This document shows positions 8,859 through 18,226 of a stretch of DNA of 64,000 bases, piece after piece. Source of the stretch: an uncultured Lachnospiraceae bacterium (lineage in GTDB: Bacteria; Bacillota; Clostridia; Lachnospirales; Lachnospiraceae); NCBI GenBank assembly GCA_910583605.1, contig CAJTXN010000002.1, positions 124,001 through 188,000 of the forward strand, written 5' to 3'. How positions within the stretch are numbered: the first letter of the stretch is position 1; each line of letters begins with the position of its first letter. The position numbers and the translations under genes were made by a program. The notes below the pieces were generated by a model. It was given only the letters and a program-made list of their open reading frames with translations, ran no database searches and was not told where the DNA came from.

Positions 8859-8881
8859 AATTTGAAACTGAGTTTCAAATT
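8859..8881 (+). promoter_or_regulatory. Perfect palindrome, probable Fur-family (Zur/Fur/Mur-like) operator
   Basis: AATTTGAAAC, three bases, then its exact complement GTTTCAAATT. The 23-bp dyad sits immediately downstream of the -10 box, where a bound repressor would block initiation. Fur-family proteins bind AT-rich dyads of this sort; which metal sensor acts here is inferred from the transporter behind it. Confidence 0.75.
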
Positions 8882-8969
8882 CATGCTGAGAATTAAAAAG
8901 TACAGGCAGAGCTAACATGGATTATGCAAAAGCCTGTAAATGAGACAGATAAAAGGTGAGAGAATCAAA

Positions 8970-10010
8970 ATGTATAAAAAAAAGAATCGGCCGGAAACAG
9001 AGAGAATTCATGGATTAACAGCAATGGTTTTAATAATCGCCATAATGATGTCTGTTTTGGGCACCATAACCGGATGCGGAACAGTGAAAAAAGAAGAAGG
9101 AAAAATAACGGTTGTTACCACTTTATTTCCGCAATATGATTTTGTCAGGCAGATTGCGGGAGACAGGGTAAATGTTAAACTGTTGTTACAGCCGGGGATT
9201 GAAGCCCACAGTTATGACCCGTCTCCCTCCGATCTGGGTGCCATCAATGAAAGTGACCTTTTTATCTATACCGGAAAATATATGGAGACCTGGGCAGCGG
9301 ATATGATATCGTCGCTGGAGCGGGATGTGACGGTTCTGGATTTATCAAAAGATATAAAACTGGCTGAAGAAGAACACGGAAGGGAAGACGGGGCAGTGGG
9401 AGAAAGTTCTTCCGAAGGCTCCGGAGAGCATGATCATGTGTACGATCCGCATATCTGGACAAGTCTGGAAAATGCCAGTGTCATGGTATCCAATATAGCA
9501 GGAACCCTTTCGGAACTGGACCCGGAAAATGAAAAGTATTATATGGAAAACAGTGAGAAGTATATCGGTGAATTACGTTTGCTGGAATCACAGTTGAAAG
9601 AGATTGTGGCAAATGCAGATTATAAGACCGTTTATTTCGGCGGAAAATTTGCCATGTATTATTTTACGGAGGAATTGGGACTGGATTATATTTCAGCGTT
9701 TGATTCCTGTACGTCAGAAACGGAGCCGAGTGCCAGACTGGTGGCAAAAATCGTAGATGCGGTAAAGGAAGACCAGGCGCCTGTGGTATACTATGAGGAA
9801 TTATCCAACCACAAAGCGGCGGATGCCATATGTGCGGAAACCGGGGCAAAAGCTTTGCTTTTACATTCCTGCCACAATATCTCAAAGGCGGAATATCAGG
9901 CAGGTGTTACTTATCTGAGTCTTATGAAACAAAATCGTGACAACCTGATCGAAGGATTATTTTCGGAAGAAAAACAGGAGCATTGGAGAAATTTATACCA
10001 TGATAAATGA
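8970..10010 (+). CDS. znuA: Metal ABC transporter substrate-binding lipoprotein (ZnuA/AdcA-like)
   Basis: Cluster A-I solute-binding protein that captures Zn2+ or Mn2+ outside the cell. The ATG at 8970 is chosen for the AAGGTGAG site ten bases upstream; an in-frame ATG at 8940 lacks one. A signal peptide ends in the lipobox ITGC (Cys36). Metal-ligand motifs include GIEAHSYDPSPSD and VYDPHIWTS; between them lies an acidic loop with scattered histidines (EEHGRED, GEHDHV), which points to zinc. Family features KTVYFGGKFAMYYF and YYEELSNHKAAD follow. It is the first gene of a three-gene operon whose promoter carries a perfect palindrome, so metal repression is likely. Confidence 0.93.
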   Translation: MYKKKNRPETERIHGLTAMVLIIAIMMSVLGTITGCGTVKKEEGKITVVTTLFPQYDFVRQIAGDRVNVKLLLQPGIEAHSYDPSPSDLGAINESDLFIYTGKYMETWAADMISSLERDVTVLDLSKDIKLAEEEHGREDGAVGESSSEGSGEHDHVYDPHIWTSLENASVMVSNIAGTLSELDPENEKYYMENSEKYIGELRLLESQLKEIVANADYKTVYFGGKFAMYYFTEELGLDYISAFDSCTSETEPSARLVAKIVDAVKEDQAPVVYYEELSNHKAADAICAETGAKALLLHSCHNISKAEYQAGVTYLSLMKQNRDNLIEGLFSEEKQEHWRNLYHDK

Positions 10011-10719
10011 AACAGGTCTTCAGCTGGAAGCGGAACATATTACAATAGCATATGAGAAAATGACGGTGGTGGAAAATGTCAGTATATCCATAGAAGCCGG
10101 GGATTATGTCAGTATTGTGGGAGAAAACGGTTCGGGAAAAAGTTCACTGCTAAAGGGGATTCTGGGACTGGTTCCGTTGAAATCGGGAACCGTCCGTTTT
10201 TTAAACGGGATTTCCAAAAAGAATATCGGATATCTTCCCCAGCAGACACTGGCTCAAAAAGAGTTTCCGGCTTCCGTCCGTGAAGTGGTGCTGTCTGGCT
10301 GTCTGACACAGAGAGGCTTTCATCCTTTTTACAGTCAGGCGGAAAAGCGTATGGCAAAACATAATATGGAAAAACTGGGAATTACGGATTTACAGAAAAA
10401 GACATTCGGAAACCTGTCCGGCGGACAGAAACAGCGAGTGCTGTTAGCAAGAGCGTTGTGCGCCACGGATAAAATATTATTTCTGGATGAGCCCATCGCG
10501 GGACTGGATCCTATCGTAACCGGTGAATTTTATGAAATCATTGAGCGGCTGAACAAAGAAGATCATCTGACCATCGTCATGGTATCCCACGATATAGACA
10601 ATGCGCTGAAATATTCCAATAAAATACTGCATATGAAAGATTTTGAATATTTTTACGGTACCAGGAAGGATTATGTGCAGAGTGAACTGGGAAAAGCTTT
10701 TTTGAAAGAGAGTGAATAA
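10000..10719 (+). CDS. znuC: Metal ABC transporter ATP-binding protein (ZnuC-like)
   Basis: ATPase that drives the importer. All nucleotide-binding motifs are intact: Walker A GENGSGKSSL, Q-loop YLPQQTL, signature LSGGQKQRVL, Walker B ILFLDEP with the following GLDP, and the H-loop MVSHD. Length 239 aa is usual. The start overlaps the end of the binding-protein gene by 11 bases and the permease follows immediately, so translation is coupled. Substrate (Zn or Mn) is inferred from the neighbouring binding protein. Confidence 0.94.
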   Translation: MINETGLQLEAEHITIAYEKMTVVENVSISIEAGDYVSIVGENGSGKSSLLKGILGLVPLKSGTVRFLNGISKKNIGYLPQQTLAQKEFPASVREVVLSGCLTQRGFHPFYSQAEKRMAKHNMEKLGITDLQKKTFGNLSGGQKQRVLLARALCATDKILFLDEPIAGLDPIVTGEFYEIIERLNKEDHLTIVMVSHDIDNALKYSNKILHMKDFEYFYGTRKDYVQSELGKAFLKESE

Positions 10720-10720
10720 G

Positions 10721-11545
10721 ATGAACGGATTGGCAGACGAAATCATAACAATGTTTCAATATGAATTTATGCAGAAAGCCATACTGGTGGGCGGTATCGT
10801 GGCATTGTGTGCTTCACTGCTGGGAGTAATACTTGTATTGAAACGTTATTCCATGATCGGTGACGGATTATCCCATGTGGGATTTGGCGCATTGTCGCTG
10901 GCAGTTGCCCTGAATATGGCTCCCATGTCGGTGGCTATGCCCATCGTGGTCATAGCGGCATTTTTTTTGTTAAGACTCAGCGAAAACGGAAAACTGAAAG
11001 GAGACTCGGCAATCGCGCTGATATCCAGCAGTTCCATTGCTCTGGGTGTGATTATTAATGCTGCATCGGGCGGTACCAATATGGATTTAAACAGTTATAT
11101 GTTTGGAAGCGTGCTGGCCATGACCAACAGTGATGTATATCTGAGTCTGGCGCTTACGGTTGTGGTTTTAAGTTTATTTGTAATCTTTTATAACAGAATT
11201 TTTGCCATTACCTTTGATGAAAGTTTTGCAAAAGCCACCGGAATACATACGGGTTTTTACAATACCCTGCTTGCGGTTCTGACGGCGGTAACTATTGTGG
11301 TAGGGATGCGGATTATGGGTACCATGCTGATTTCAAGTCTGATCATATTTCCTGCCCTGTCTTCCATGCGGATATTTAAAAATTTTAAAACAGTGATCAT
11401 CAGTTCGGCAGTTGTATCGGTGATCTGCTTTGTTGCCGGCCTGATTGCTTCTTATATTTATTCCATGCCTACCGGAGCCTGTATTGTAGTTACAAATCTG
11501 ATTGTTTTTATTTTGTTTGCTGTTATTGGAAAAGTGCTTGAATAG
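10721..11545 (+). CDS. znuB: Metal ABC transporter permease (ZnuB-like)
   Basis: Polytopic membrane protein of the ABC-3 family, about eight helices, 275 aa. Family marks include KRYSMIGDGLSHVGFGALS in the second segment, the long DESFAKATGIHTGFYN cytoplasmic loop that contacts the ATPase, and GTMLISSLIIFPALSS. The ATG at 10721 is chosen because it lies just after the ATPase stop behind GAGAGTG; an in-frame GTG at 10712 would add three residues. Completes the importer. Confidence 0.94.
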   Translation: MNGLADEIITMFQYEFMQKAILVGGIVALCASLLGVILVLKRYSMIGDGLSHVGFGALSLAVALNMAPMSVAMPIVVIAAFFLLRLSENGKLKGDSAIALISSSSIALGVIINAASGGTNMDLNSYMFGSVLAMTNSDVYLSLALTVVVLSLFVIFYNRIFAITFDESFAKATGIHTGFYNTLLAVLTAVTIVVGMRIMGTMLISSLIIFPALSSMRIFKNFKTVIISSAVVSVICFVAGLIASYIYSMPTGACIVVTNLIVFILFAVIGKVLE

Positions 11546-11702
11546 TATACGAAGATGTTATAAAATAAAGCTTGTTTGCATCTGTATGATAGTATATTTG
11601 TAAAGATGGAAAAAATAATAAAAGAAATAACTCGCAGCCCTTTTCACGATTATTGGAAGTATTAAAAGAGGAATGGTGATATGCACAAGATGAGGTATAA
11701 GG

Positions 11703-13352
11703 ATGAATAGGAATGACGAGACAGAAGAAAATAAAACAGAGCGGAGTCTGATGGATGAAGAGGAAGCAGATTTAAGAGACAGGATAGGAGATGATAATAA
11801 TATGTTATCCGGAAATGATACGAATAACAGAGAACGTCTGATTAACCGCATGATGGCAGGCGGCGGTATTTTGATCGCAGGATTTACGATTTTTTATATA
11901 ATTACTTTTTATAGTCTATTTTCCGGCGGTAAGGAGGCAAATGCTGCAGAGACCACGGAATTAATGGAAACCCAGCCGGAGACCACGACGGAAGATGATA
12001 CAAATTATACTTTGTTTGAGTCTCCGTATTCGGACGAGCGGATTCCGGAGGCAGTGAAAGAATTGCTGAATCAGGCGGTTTTGGGGCAGTCTGTGATTAG
12101 CGGGATCATGTCTGTGGATAATAAGATTTCTTCCGTTTCCCGTTCCACAATGGGAAAAAATATGACACAGTATCAGAAAGTAAGGAATGCATATGATTAT
12201 ATGTTATATAATTTCCGGCTGAATGAATCGGACAGTCTGAATGAAGAGGAAATAGATGCATTATGTGAAGGAATTTCTTTTAAATCCGGATTTGATATGC
12301 AGACAGCATACCGGGCCGAACGGCTCCTGCGGAATTTTTCGGGAACTTCCGGTGATTATGCAGCCGCATTTGCCCTGATTCTTCGGAAAATGGGACTGGA
12401 AGCCTATTATATAGATGACGAAACGGAAACTTCCGGTGAATCCTGGGAACATGGTTATACGGCAGTTCTGATAGACGGGGATTATTATATTTTTGACCTG
12501 TATGCAGAGAAAAGACAAATGGAGAAGAATACGGGTGCGGAGAAGGTGAATCCGGATTACACATACTTTTGCGCCGGGTTAAAAACTTTGGGAAATGAGT
12601 ATGTTCTGGCAGATGTGGAAGCGGCTGCGGCAAAATTCGAAAGCTTTGCTACCCTGCCGCTCATGAATTTTGAAGCAATGATATCCAATAAATCCCATTC
12701 TGTCTATGGCAGCGTAGAGCATCATTCTTCTTCCCATCTGGATGGTAATTCGGATATGGCGGAAGGCGAACTGTATGTTTCAGCAGGAGATACGGTTAAC
12801 CTGGCAGGAACCGTAACCTCTACCGGCGGGGAGAATGTCTGGAAACTGACTGCTAAAATTTTTGACGGTAATATGAATTATCTGGATGAACAGGAAGTCT
12901 ATGATCAGACCACTTCCTCTGCTTATAATGAGGTATCCTATACGGCTTCCGAGGGAAGATATGTGCAGTTGTATTATTCCGTAACAGATATCTATGGAAG
13001 AACATGTGTGATTACACATATATTTAAAATATGGACGGCAGATGATTATACCACGAGACCGGAGACGGAACCAATAACCGAAGAGCCGGCAACGGAACCG
13101 CAGACAGAACCGTCTTCCGGTGATATAACGGAGCCGGTGTCCCAGCCGGAACCGGAACAGACAACAAAGCAGGAGACGGAAAAGCAGACAACAACCAAAG
13201 ACCCGGAACCGGAAACTTCTTCCGATGAGGAAGAAACCACGGAAGAACAGACGGAACCCGTAACGGATGAGACAACAGGCGGGGATGAAGAGACGACATC
13301 GGAGGATGGTTCAGATTCTGCGGAACCAAAATCAACGGAGTCAGAAGAGTAG
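11703..13352 (+). CDS. Membrane-anchored protein with a transglutaminase-like domain lacking the catalytic cysteine
   Basis: The 549-aa protein begins with a charged cytoplasmic stretch (1-48), one membrane helix at about 52-72, and a Thr/Glu-rich linker. At about residues 150-275 lies a fold resembling transglutaminase-like cysteine peptidases: the helix GDYAAAFALILRKMGL, then WEHGYTAVLIDGDYYIFDLY, which supplies the family His and Asp. The position usually held by the catalytic Cys (GxC ahead of the helix) reads SGTSGDY, so no Cys is available. A beta-rich region follows (about 330-440), then a tail rich in Thr, Glu and Pro without an LPXTG motif. An extracellular binding or scaffold role, not catalysis, is inferred. 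It is followed within 20 bases by an ABC-F gene. Confidence 0.7.
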   Translation: MNRNDETEENKTERSLMDEEEADLRDRIGDDNNMLSGNDTNNRERLINRMMAGGGILIAGFTIFYIITFYSLFSGGKEANAAETTELMETQPETTTEDDTNYTLFESPYSDERIPEAVKELLNQAVLGQSVISGIMSVDNKISSVSRSTMGKNMTQYQKVRNAYDYMLYNFRLNESDSLNEEEIDALCEGISFKSGFDMQTAYRAERLLRNFSGTSGDYAAAFALILRKMGLEAYYIDDETETSGESWEHGYTAVLIDGDYYIFDLYAEKRQMEKNTGAEKVNPDYTYFCAGLKTLGNEYVLADVEAAAAKFESFATLPLMNFEAMISNKSHSVYGSVEHHSSSHLDGNSDMAEGELYVSAGDTVNLAGTVTSTGGENVWKLTAKIFDGNMNYLDEQEVYDQTTSSAYNEVSYTASEGRYVQLYYSVTDIYGRTCVITHIFKIWTADDYTTRPETEPITEEPATEPQTEPSSGDITEPVSQPEPEQTTKQETEKQTTTKDPEPETSSDEEETTEEQTEPVTDETTGGDEETTSEDGSDSAEPKSTESEE

Positions 13353-13370
13353 AAAGGATAAAATACGGAG

Positions 13371-14927
13371 ATGATACTAAATGTAACAGATCTGAGTCAT
13401 GGATTTGGCGACAGAGCCATATTTAATCATGTTTCCTTCCGGCTGTTAAAAGGAGAGCATATCGGTCTAGTCGGAGCAAACGGAGAAGGAAAATCCACGT
13501 TTATGAATATCGTGACCGGAAAATTAATGCCGGATGAAGGAACCGTGGAGTGGAATAAAAATGTAAGAGTCGGCTATCTGGACCAGCATGCAGTACTGGA
13601 ACAGGGAATGACCATCGGCAGCGTGCTGAAATCGGCATTTGCCTATCTGTTTGATATGGAACAGCGAATGAATGAAATCTGTGATAAGCTGGGAGATGCC
13701 GGGGAATCGGAAATGACGGAGATGATGGAGGAGCTTGGAACGATTCAGGATATTCTGACCAATCATGATTTTTACATTATCGATGCCAAAGTGGAAGAAG
13801 TGGCAAGGGCGCTGGGACTGCTGGAACTGTCGTTAGACCATGATGTAATGGATTTAAGCGGCGGACAGAGAACCAAGGTACTGCTTGGAAAACTTTTGCT
13901 GGAAAAACCGGATATCCTGTTATTGGATGAACCTACCAATTATCTGGATGCCAATCATATTGAATGGCTGAAGCGTTATCTGCAGGAATACGAAAATGCA
14001 TTTATTTTGATTTCCCATGATATTCCATTTTTAAACAGTGTGGTTAACATTATTTATCATATGGATAATCAGGAACTGAACCGGTATGTGGGAGATTACG
14101 ATAAGTTTCTGGAAGTATATGAAATGAAAAAAGCCCAGCTGGAGGCGGCATATAAGAGGCAGCAGCAGGAAATAGATGATTTGAAAGATTTTGTGGCAAG
14201 GAATAAGGCAAGGGTATCTACCAGAAATATGGCAATGTCCAGACAGAAGAAACTGGATAAAATGGATGTCATTGAACTGAAACGGGAGAAACCGAAGCCG
14301 GAGTTTCGTTTTATCAATGCCAGAGCCGCAGGAAAGGTTCTGTTTGAAACGACGGATCTGGTAATCGGTTATGACCGGAAAACGCCGTTGTCCAAACCCA
14401 TTAATCTGCGGATGGAGCGGGGAGAAAAGATTGCGCTGGTGGGGACAAACGGAATCGGAAAAACCACCTTTTTAAAGAGTGTATTGGGGCTGATTCCGGC
14501 TTTGGAGGGAAAAGTAACTCTGGGGGATTACTTAAGCATCGGTTATTTTGAACAGGAGATACAGCCGGGTAACAATACCTGTATTGAGGAAATCTGGGAG
14601 GAATTTCCTTCCATGTCCCAGTATGAAGTGCGATCCGCTCTGGCAAAATGCGGGCTTACTACCAAACATATTGAAAGCATGGTCCGGGTATTAAGCGGCG
14701 GAGAACAGGCAAAGGTGCGGCTGTGTAAGCTATTGAACCGGGAAACGAATATTCTGCTGTTAGACGAGCCTACCAATCATCTGGACGTGGATGCCAAGGA
14801 AGAATTGAAACGGGCATTGCAGGAATATAAGGGAGCGGTGCTTCTGGTCTGCCATGAGCCGGAATTCTATGATGGTCTGGCGGATAAGGTATGGAATCTG
14901 GAGGAATTTTCAAGGCTGACGATATAA
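13371..14927 (+). CDS. ABC-F family ATPase
   Basis: Soluble protein with two ABC cassettes and no membrane segments, of the ABC-F class that acts on the ribosome (translation factors of the Ettl type, or antibiotic resistance by target protection). First cassette: GANGEGKSTF, LSGGQRTKVLL, ILLLDEPTNYLD. A charged linker rich in Lys/Gln/Arg follows (about 240-310). Second cassette: GTNGIGKTTF, LSGGEQAKVRL, ILLLDEPTNHLD. At 518 aa it is of the usual length. Neither cassette has lost a catalytic residue. There is no evidence tying it to a specific antibiotic. The start follows GATAAAATACGGAG. Confidence 0.92.
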   Translation: MILNVTDLSHGFGDRAIFNHVSFRLLKGEHIGLVGANGEGKSTFMNIVTGKLMPDEGTVEWNKNVRVGYLDQHAVLEQGMTIGSVLKSAFAYLFDMEQRMNEICDKLGDAGESEMTEMMEELGTIQDILTNHDFYIIDAKVEEVARALGLLELSLDHDVMDLSGGQRTKVLLGKLLLEKPDILLLDEPTNYLDANHIEWLKRYLQEYENAFILISHDIPFLNSVVNIIYHMDNQELNRYVGDYDKFLEVYEMKKAQLEAAYKRQQQEIDDLKDFVARNKARVSTRNMAMSRQKKLDKMDVIELKREKPKPEFRFINARAAGKVLFETTDLVIGYDRKTPLSKPINLRMERGEKIALVGTNGIGKTTFLKSVLGLIPALEGKVTLGDYLSIGYFEQEIQPGNNTCIEEIWEEFPSMSQYEVRSALAKCGLTTKHIESMVRVLSGGEQAKVRLCKLLNRETNILLLDEPTNHLDVDAKEELKRALQEYKGAVLLVCHEPEFYDGLADKVWNLEEFSRLTI

Positions 14928-14945
14928 AAGGATTGAAACAGAGAT

Positions 14946-15854
14946 ATGATGGAACGATGTAATCTCTGTCCAAGAAACTGTAATGCGGACAGAACAAATA
15001 CAATTGGATACTGTAAAGCGGGAAACGAAATCAGGGTGGCGAGAGCCGCCCTTCATTTTATGGAGGAACCCTGTATCAGCGGCAAAACAGGCAGCGGAAC
15101 GGTATTTTTCAGCGGTTGTAATCTGAAATGTGTTTATTGCCAGAATTACACCATATCCCACGAAAATTTTGGGAAAAATATATCCGTGGAACGGCTGTCG
15201 GATATTTTTCTGGAACTTCAGGGACAGGGAGCCGTGAATATAAATCTGGTGACGGCGGTTATGTTTGTGCCCCTGATTCTAAAGGCCCTTGACAGGGTGA
15301 AAACAGAACTTCGGATTCCGGTTGTCTATAACAGTAGCGGTTATGAATCGAAAGAAACCCTGCGTATGTTGGAAGGATATGTGGACATTTATCTTACGGA
15401 TATAAAGTATTTTCAGGACCCTCCGGCAGTCAGATATTCGGCGGCGCCTGCTTATTTTTTTCATGCGTTTGCGGCGGCGGAGGAGATGATACGACAGAGG
15501 GGAAAGCCGGAGTTTTATGGTAATGCTTCTTTTGATGATGAGACTGCAGTATTAAAATCGGGTGTAATTATCAGACATCTGGTGCTTCCGGGAATGAGGA
15601 AGGATTCCATTGCATTGCTGCAGCATCTTTCCGGGAATTTAAACCGGGAGGATTATATACTGAGTCTGATGAGTCAGTTCACGCCCCATTACAGATGTGG
15701 GGAATTTAAGGAAATTAACCGCAGGGTGACCCGTTTTGAGTATGATTCGGTGGTGAATAAGGCATTGGAACTGGGGCTTGACCAGACTTATATTCAGGAC
15801 AGAGCCAGTGCCGGAGAGGAATACACACCCTCTTTTTGTCTGGAAGGATGTTAA
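14946..15854 (+). CDS. Radical SAM protein of the PflX type (PFL-activase homologue)
   Basis: Uncharacterised COG1313-like radical SAM enzyme. The SAM-cluster motif CNLKCVYC gives Cys58, Cys62 and Cys65, preceded by FFSGC as in pyruvate formate-lyase activases. An N-terminal cysteine set (CNLCPRNC, then Cys23 in IGYCKAG) may bind a second cluster or zinc. Later parts match the family: VVYNSSGYES, YLTDIKYF, IIRHLVLPG and LSLMSQFTP. No glycyl-radical enzyme lies nearby, so its partner is unknown; PFL-activase-like activity is only suggested by homology. It follows the ABC-F gene by 18 bases and may be co-transcribed. Confidence 0.88.
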   Translation: MMERCNLCPRNCNADRTNTIGYCKAGNEIRVARAALHFMEEPCISGKTGSGTVFFSGCNLKCVYCQNYTISHENFGKNISVERLSDIFLELQGQGAVNINLVTAVMFVPLILKALDRVKTELRIPVVYNSSGYESKETLRMLEGYVDIYLTDIKYFQDPPAVRYSAAPAYFFHAFAAAEEMIRQRGKPEFYGNASFDDETAVLKSGVIIRHLVLPGMRKDSIALLQHLSGNLNREDYILSLMSQFTPHYRCGEFKEINRRVTRFEYDSVVNKALELGLDQTYIQDRASAGEEYTPSFCLEGC

Positions 15855-15858
15855 GTAC

Positions 15859-15887
15859 TTGACAAATTGGATATAATATATTAGAAC
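15859..15887 (+). promoter_or_regulatory. Predicted promoter of the M18 aminopeptidase gene
   Basis: TTGACA at 15859-15864, 17 bases, TAGAAC at 15882-15887, just after the preceding stop codon. It implies a 5' untranslated region of about 150 bases in which I see no recognised element. Confidence 0.6.
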
Positions 15888-16043
15888 TGCATTATACGGA
15901 ATTTGGATATGGAAAATTTTGTATGGCCGGATCTGTGAAAAGTATTACTACATAGAAATAATGGTATCCGGATGGAAGAATACTTTTAACGGCAGCAGGA
16001 AAATAACCGAAAAGAGATGAAATAAGGAAGGTGGTTAACGACT

Positions 16044-17417
16044 ATGGAACGAAAAAACGTCTGGACAACATATTCGGAGAAAGAACTGGAGGAGCTGGAA
16101 CAATTAAATGACGAGTATAAGGAGTTTCTGAACAGAGGAAAAACAGAGCGGGAATGTGCGGCTGTCACCATTGAGATGGTGAAGGCAGCAGGATATAAGG
16201 ATTTAGCGGATATCATTCAGAAAGATAAAAAGTTAAAAGCAGGTGACAAAGTATATGCGGTCTGCATGAATAAAACCCTGGCTTTATTTATGATCGGAAA
16301 AAAGAAAATAGAAAATGGAATGAATATTTTAGGCGCCCATATCGATTCGCCGCGTCTGGATATTAAGCAGAATCCTTTGTATGAAGACAGTGATCTTGCA
16401 TATCTGGATACTCATTATTACGGAGGAATCAAGAAATATCAATGGGTAACCATTCCACTTGCCATTCATGGTGTCGTTGCAAAGAAAAACGGAGAGATTG
16501 TGGAAATTGTAATCGGAGAAGATGAGAAAGACCCGGTGGTATTTATTTCAGATTTGCTGATACATCTGGCAGGAGGACAGCTTGAAAAAAAAGGCGCCAA
16601 ACTCATTGAAGGCGAGGATTTAAACATTATTGTTGGAAACCGTCCATTGGAAGGTGAAGATAAGAATGCGGTTACCGCCAATATTTTAAGGCTTTTGAAA
16701 GAAAAATATGATATAGAGGAAGAAGATTTCATATCGGCGGAGCTGGAAGTGGTACCGGCAGGGAAAGCCAGGGATGCCGGTCTCGATTCCAGTATGGTGC
16801 TGTCTTACGGTCATGATGACCGGGTGTGTGCATTTACTTCTCTGGCAGCATTTTTAAGTTTTAAAAAGGTAGATACCACGGCGTGTCTGCTGTTGGCAGA
16901 CAAAGAGGAAATCGGCAGTGTGGGCGCAACGGGTATGCAGTCAAAGTTCTTTGAAAATACCGTGGCGGAAGTGCTGGATCGGATGGGCGTCTATTCAGAA
17001 CTGACTTTGAGAAGAACACTGGCAAATTCCAGAATGTTATCTTCAGATGTAAGCGCCGCTTTTGACCCGACGTTTGCCGCTTCTTTTGAGAAGAAAAACG
17101 CCGCTTATTTTTCCAGGGGAATTGTGCTGAATAAGTTTACCGGCAGCAGGGGAAAATCCGGCTCCAATGATGCAAATGCGGAATACATTGCGGAATTAAG
17201 AAAGATATTTGATGAACATAAAGTAAACTATCAGACAGCCGAACTTGGAAAAGTGGATGAAGGCGGCGGAGGTACCATTGCTTATATCCTTGCTTTGTAT
17301 GGAATGAATGTAATAGACAGCGGCGTGGCGGTACTGAATATGCATGCGCCGTATGAAGCGGTAAGTAAAGCGGATGTGTATGAGGCATTAAAGGGGTATC
17401 GGGCATTTTTAAAATAA
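16044..17417 (+). CDS. apeA: M18 family aminopeptidase
   Basis: Cytosolic dodecameric dizinc aminopeptidase of the aspartyl-aminopeptidase family, removing N-terminal residues from peptides. Zinc and catalytic motifs are visible: GAHIDSPRLD (His), SSMVLSYGHDDRVCAF (bridging Asp), DKEEIGSVGATGMQ (catalytic and ligand Glu), and the late His in VLNMHAPYE. At 457 aa it is typical. It has its own promoter. A second M18 enzyme is encoded at 36735-38144; the two differ strongly in sequence and are ancient paralogues rather than a recent duplication. Confidence 0.95.
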   Translation: MERKNVWTTYSEKELEELEQLNDEYKEFLNRGKTERECAAVTIEMVKAAGYKDLADIIQKDKKLKAGDKVYAVCMNKTLALFMIGKKKIENGMNILGAHIDSPRLDIKQNPLYEDSDLAYLDTHYYGGIKKYQWVTIPLAIHGVVAKKNGEIVEIVIGEDEKDPVVFISDLLIHLAGGQLEKKGAKLIEGEDLNIIVGNRPLEGEDKNAVTANILRLLKEKYDIEEEDFISAELEVVPAGKARDAGLDSSMVLSYGHDDRVCAFTSLAAFLSFKKVDTTACLLLADKEEIGSVGATGMQSKFFENTVAEVLDRMGVYSELTLRRTLANSRMLSSDVSAAFDPTFAASFEKKNAAYFSRGIVLNKFTGSRGKSGSNDANAEYIAELRKIFDEHKVNYQTAELGKVDEGGGGTIAYILALYGMNVIDSGVAVLNMHAPYEAVSKADVYEALKGYRAFLK

Positions 17418-17447
17418 GGATGTGTTGAAGTATGGAGGATGAACTTT

Positions 17448-18035
17448 ATGATATTCAATAAAGAAAATACTTTCTGGGTGAATCAGCCGTCAGAATTCAA
17501 AATCAGTGAGAATGAAATCGTAATCCATACGGAGCCGGGAACCGATTTCTGGCAAAGGACTTATTACGGGTTTCAAAACGATAATGCACCGACCCTTCTG
17601 ACAAAAACCGGTGAAAAATATTTTTCTTTTGTTGTGAAAACGGAATTTGACAGCAAACGCAGATTTGATCAGTGCGGAGTGATTCTTTATCAAAACTGTG
17701 ATAATTGGCTGAAAGCGTCCATTGAATATGAAAATAATGAATTTCAGCGGCTGGGAAGCGTTGTTACAAATCATGGCTATTCCGACTGGTCAACAACGGA
17801 TATTGACGTATCGGTCCGATCCATGTGGTATCGTATCAGCAGAAGAGAATCAGATTATTGTCTGGAATGTTCTGCAGACGGAGTTCACTTTAAGCAGATG
17901 CGAATCTGTCATATGTGGGAAGGCGGAGAAGAGATACAATTTGGAATCTATGCCTGTTCTCCGGAGAACTCTTCCTTTGAGGCAAAATTTACGCATATGG
18001 CTGTTACGGAATGTATGTGGCGGAAGCATGAATAA
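17448..18035 (+). CDS. DUF1349 domain-containing protein
   Basis: A 195-residue protein made of one concanavalin-A-like DUF1349 domain: WQRTYYGFQNDNAPTL, FSFVVKTEFDSKRRFDQCG, LYQNCDNWLKASIEYE, then VRSMWYRISRRESDY and IQFGIYACSPE. No signal peptide. Homologues are annotated only as regulation of enolase protein 1-like; beta-sandwich sugar binding is possible but unproven. GGAGG at 17434-17438 lies nine bases ahead of ATG 17448, so that start is preferred to 17439. It follows the aminopeptidase by 30 bases and is followed by a terminator. Confidence 0.85.
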   Translation: MIFNKENTFWVNQPSEFKISENEIVIHTEPGTDFWQRTYYGFQNDNAPTLLTKTGEKYFSFVVKTEFDSKRRFDQCGVILYQNCDNWLKASIEYENNEFQRLGSVVTNHGYSDWSTTDIDVSVRSMWYRISRRESDYCLECSADGVHFKQMRICHMWEGGEEIQFGIYACSPENSSFEAKFTHMAVTECMWRKHE

Positions 18036-18056
18036 TATGGAATCAGGATAAAAGGA

Positions 18057-18094
18057 GATTGCTGCAGATTTATTTTGCAGCAACTCTTTTTTTG
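18057..18094 (+). terminator. Intrinsic terminator
   Basis: Eight-bp perfect stem TTGCTGCA/TGCAGCAA (18059-18066 with 18076-18083) followed by a run of T at 18085-18093. It ends the apeA-DUF1349 unit. Confidence 0.85.
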
Positions 18095-18226
18095 ATATCA
18101 ATTATGTATGGAAATGCAAGCAAATGATATGAAAATCGTACTTATTTCATGAAACCGGTTGAAAGATATTTTAAATTACTGATTATATGGTACACAGGAC
18201 TGTCTGTGAAATACGGAGGTATATAA

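Noticed and set aside
18151..18200. Autoregulated ECF promoter (GAAACC) ahead of the sigma factor gene
   Set aside because: No convincing -10 element at the right distance; kept only as a remark.
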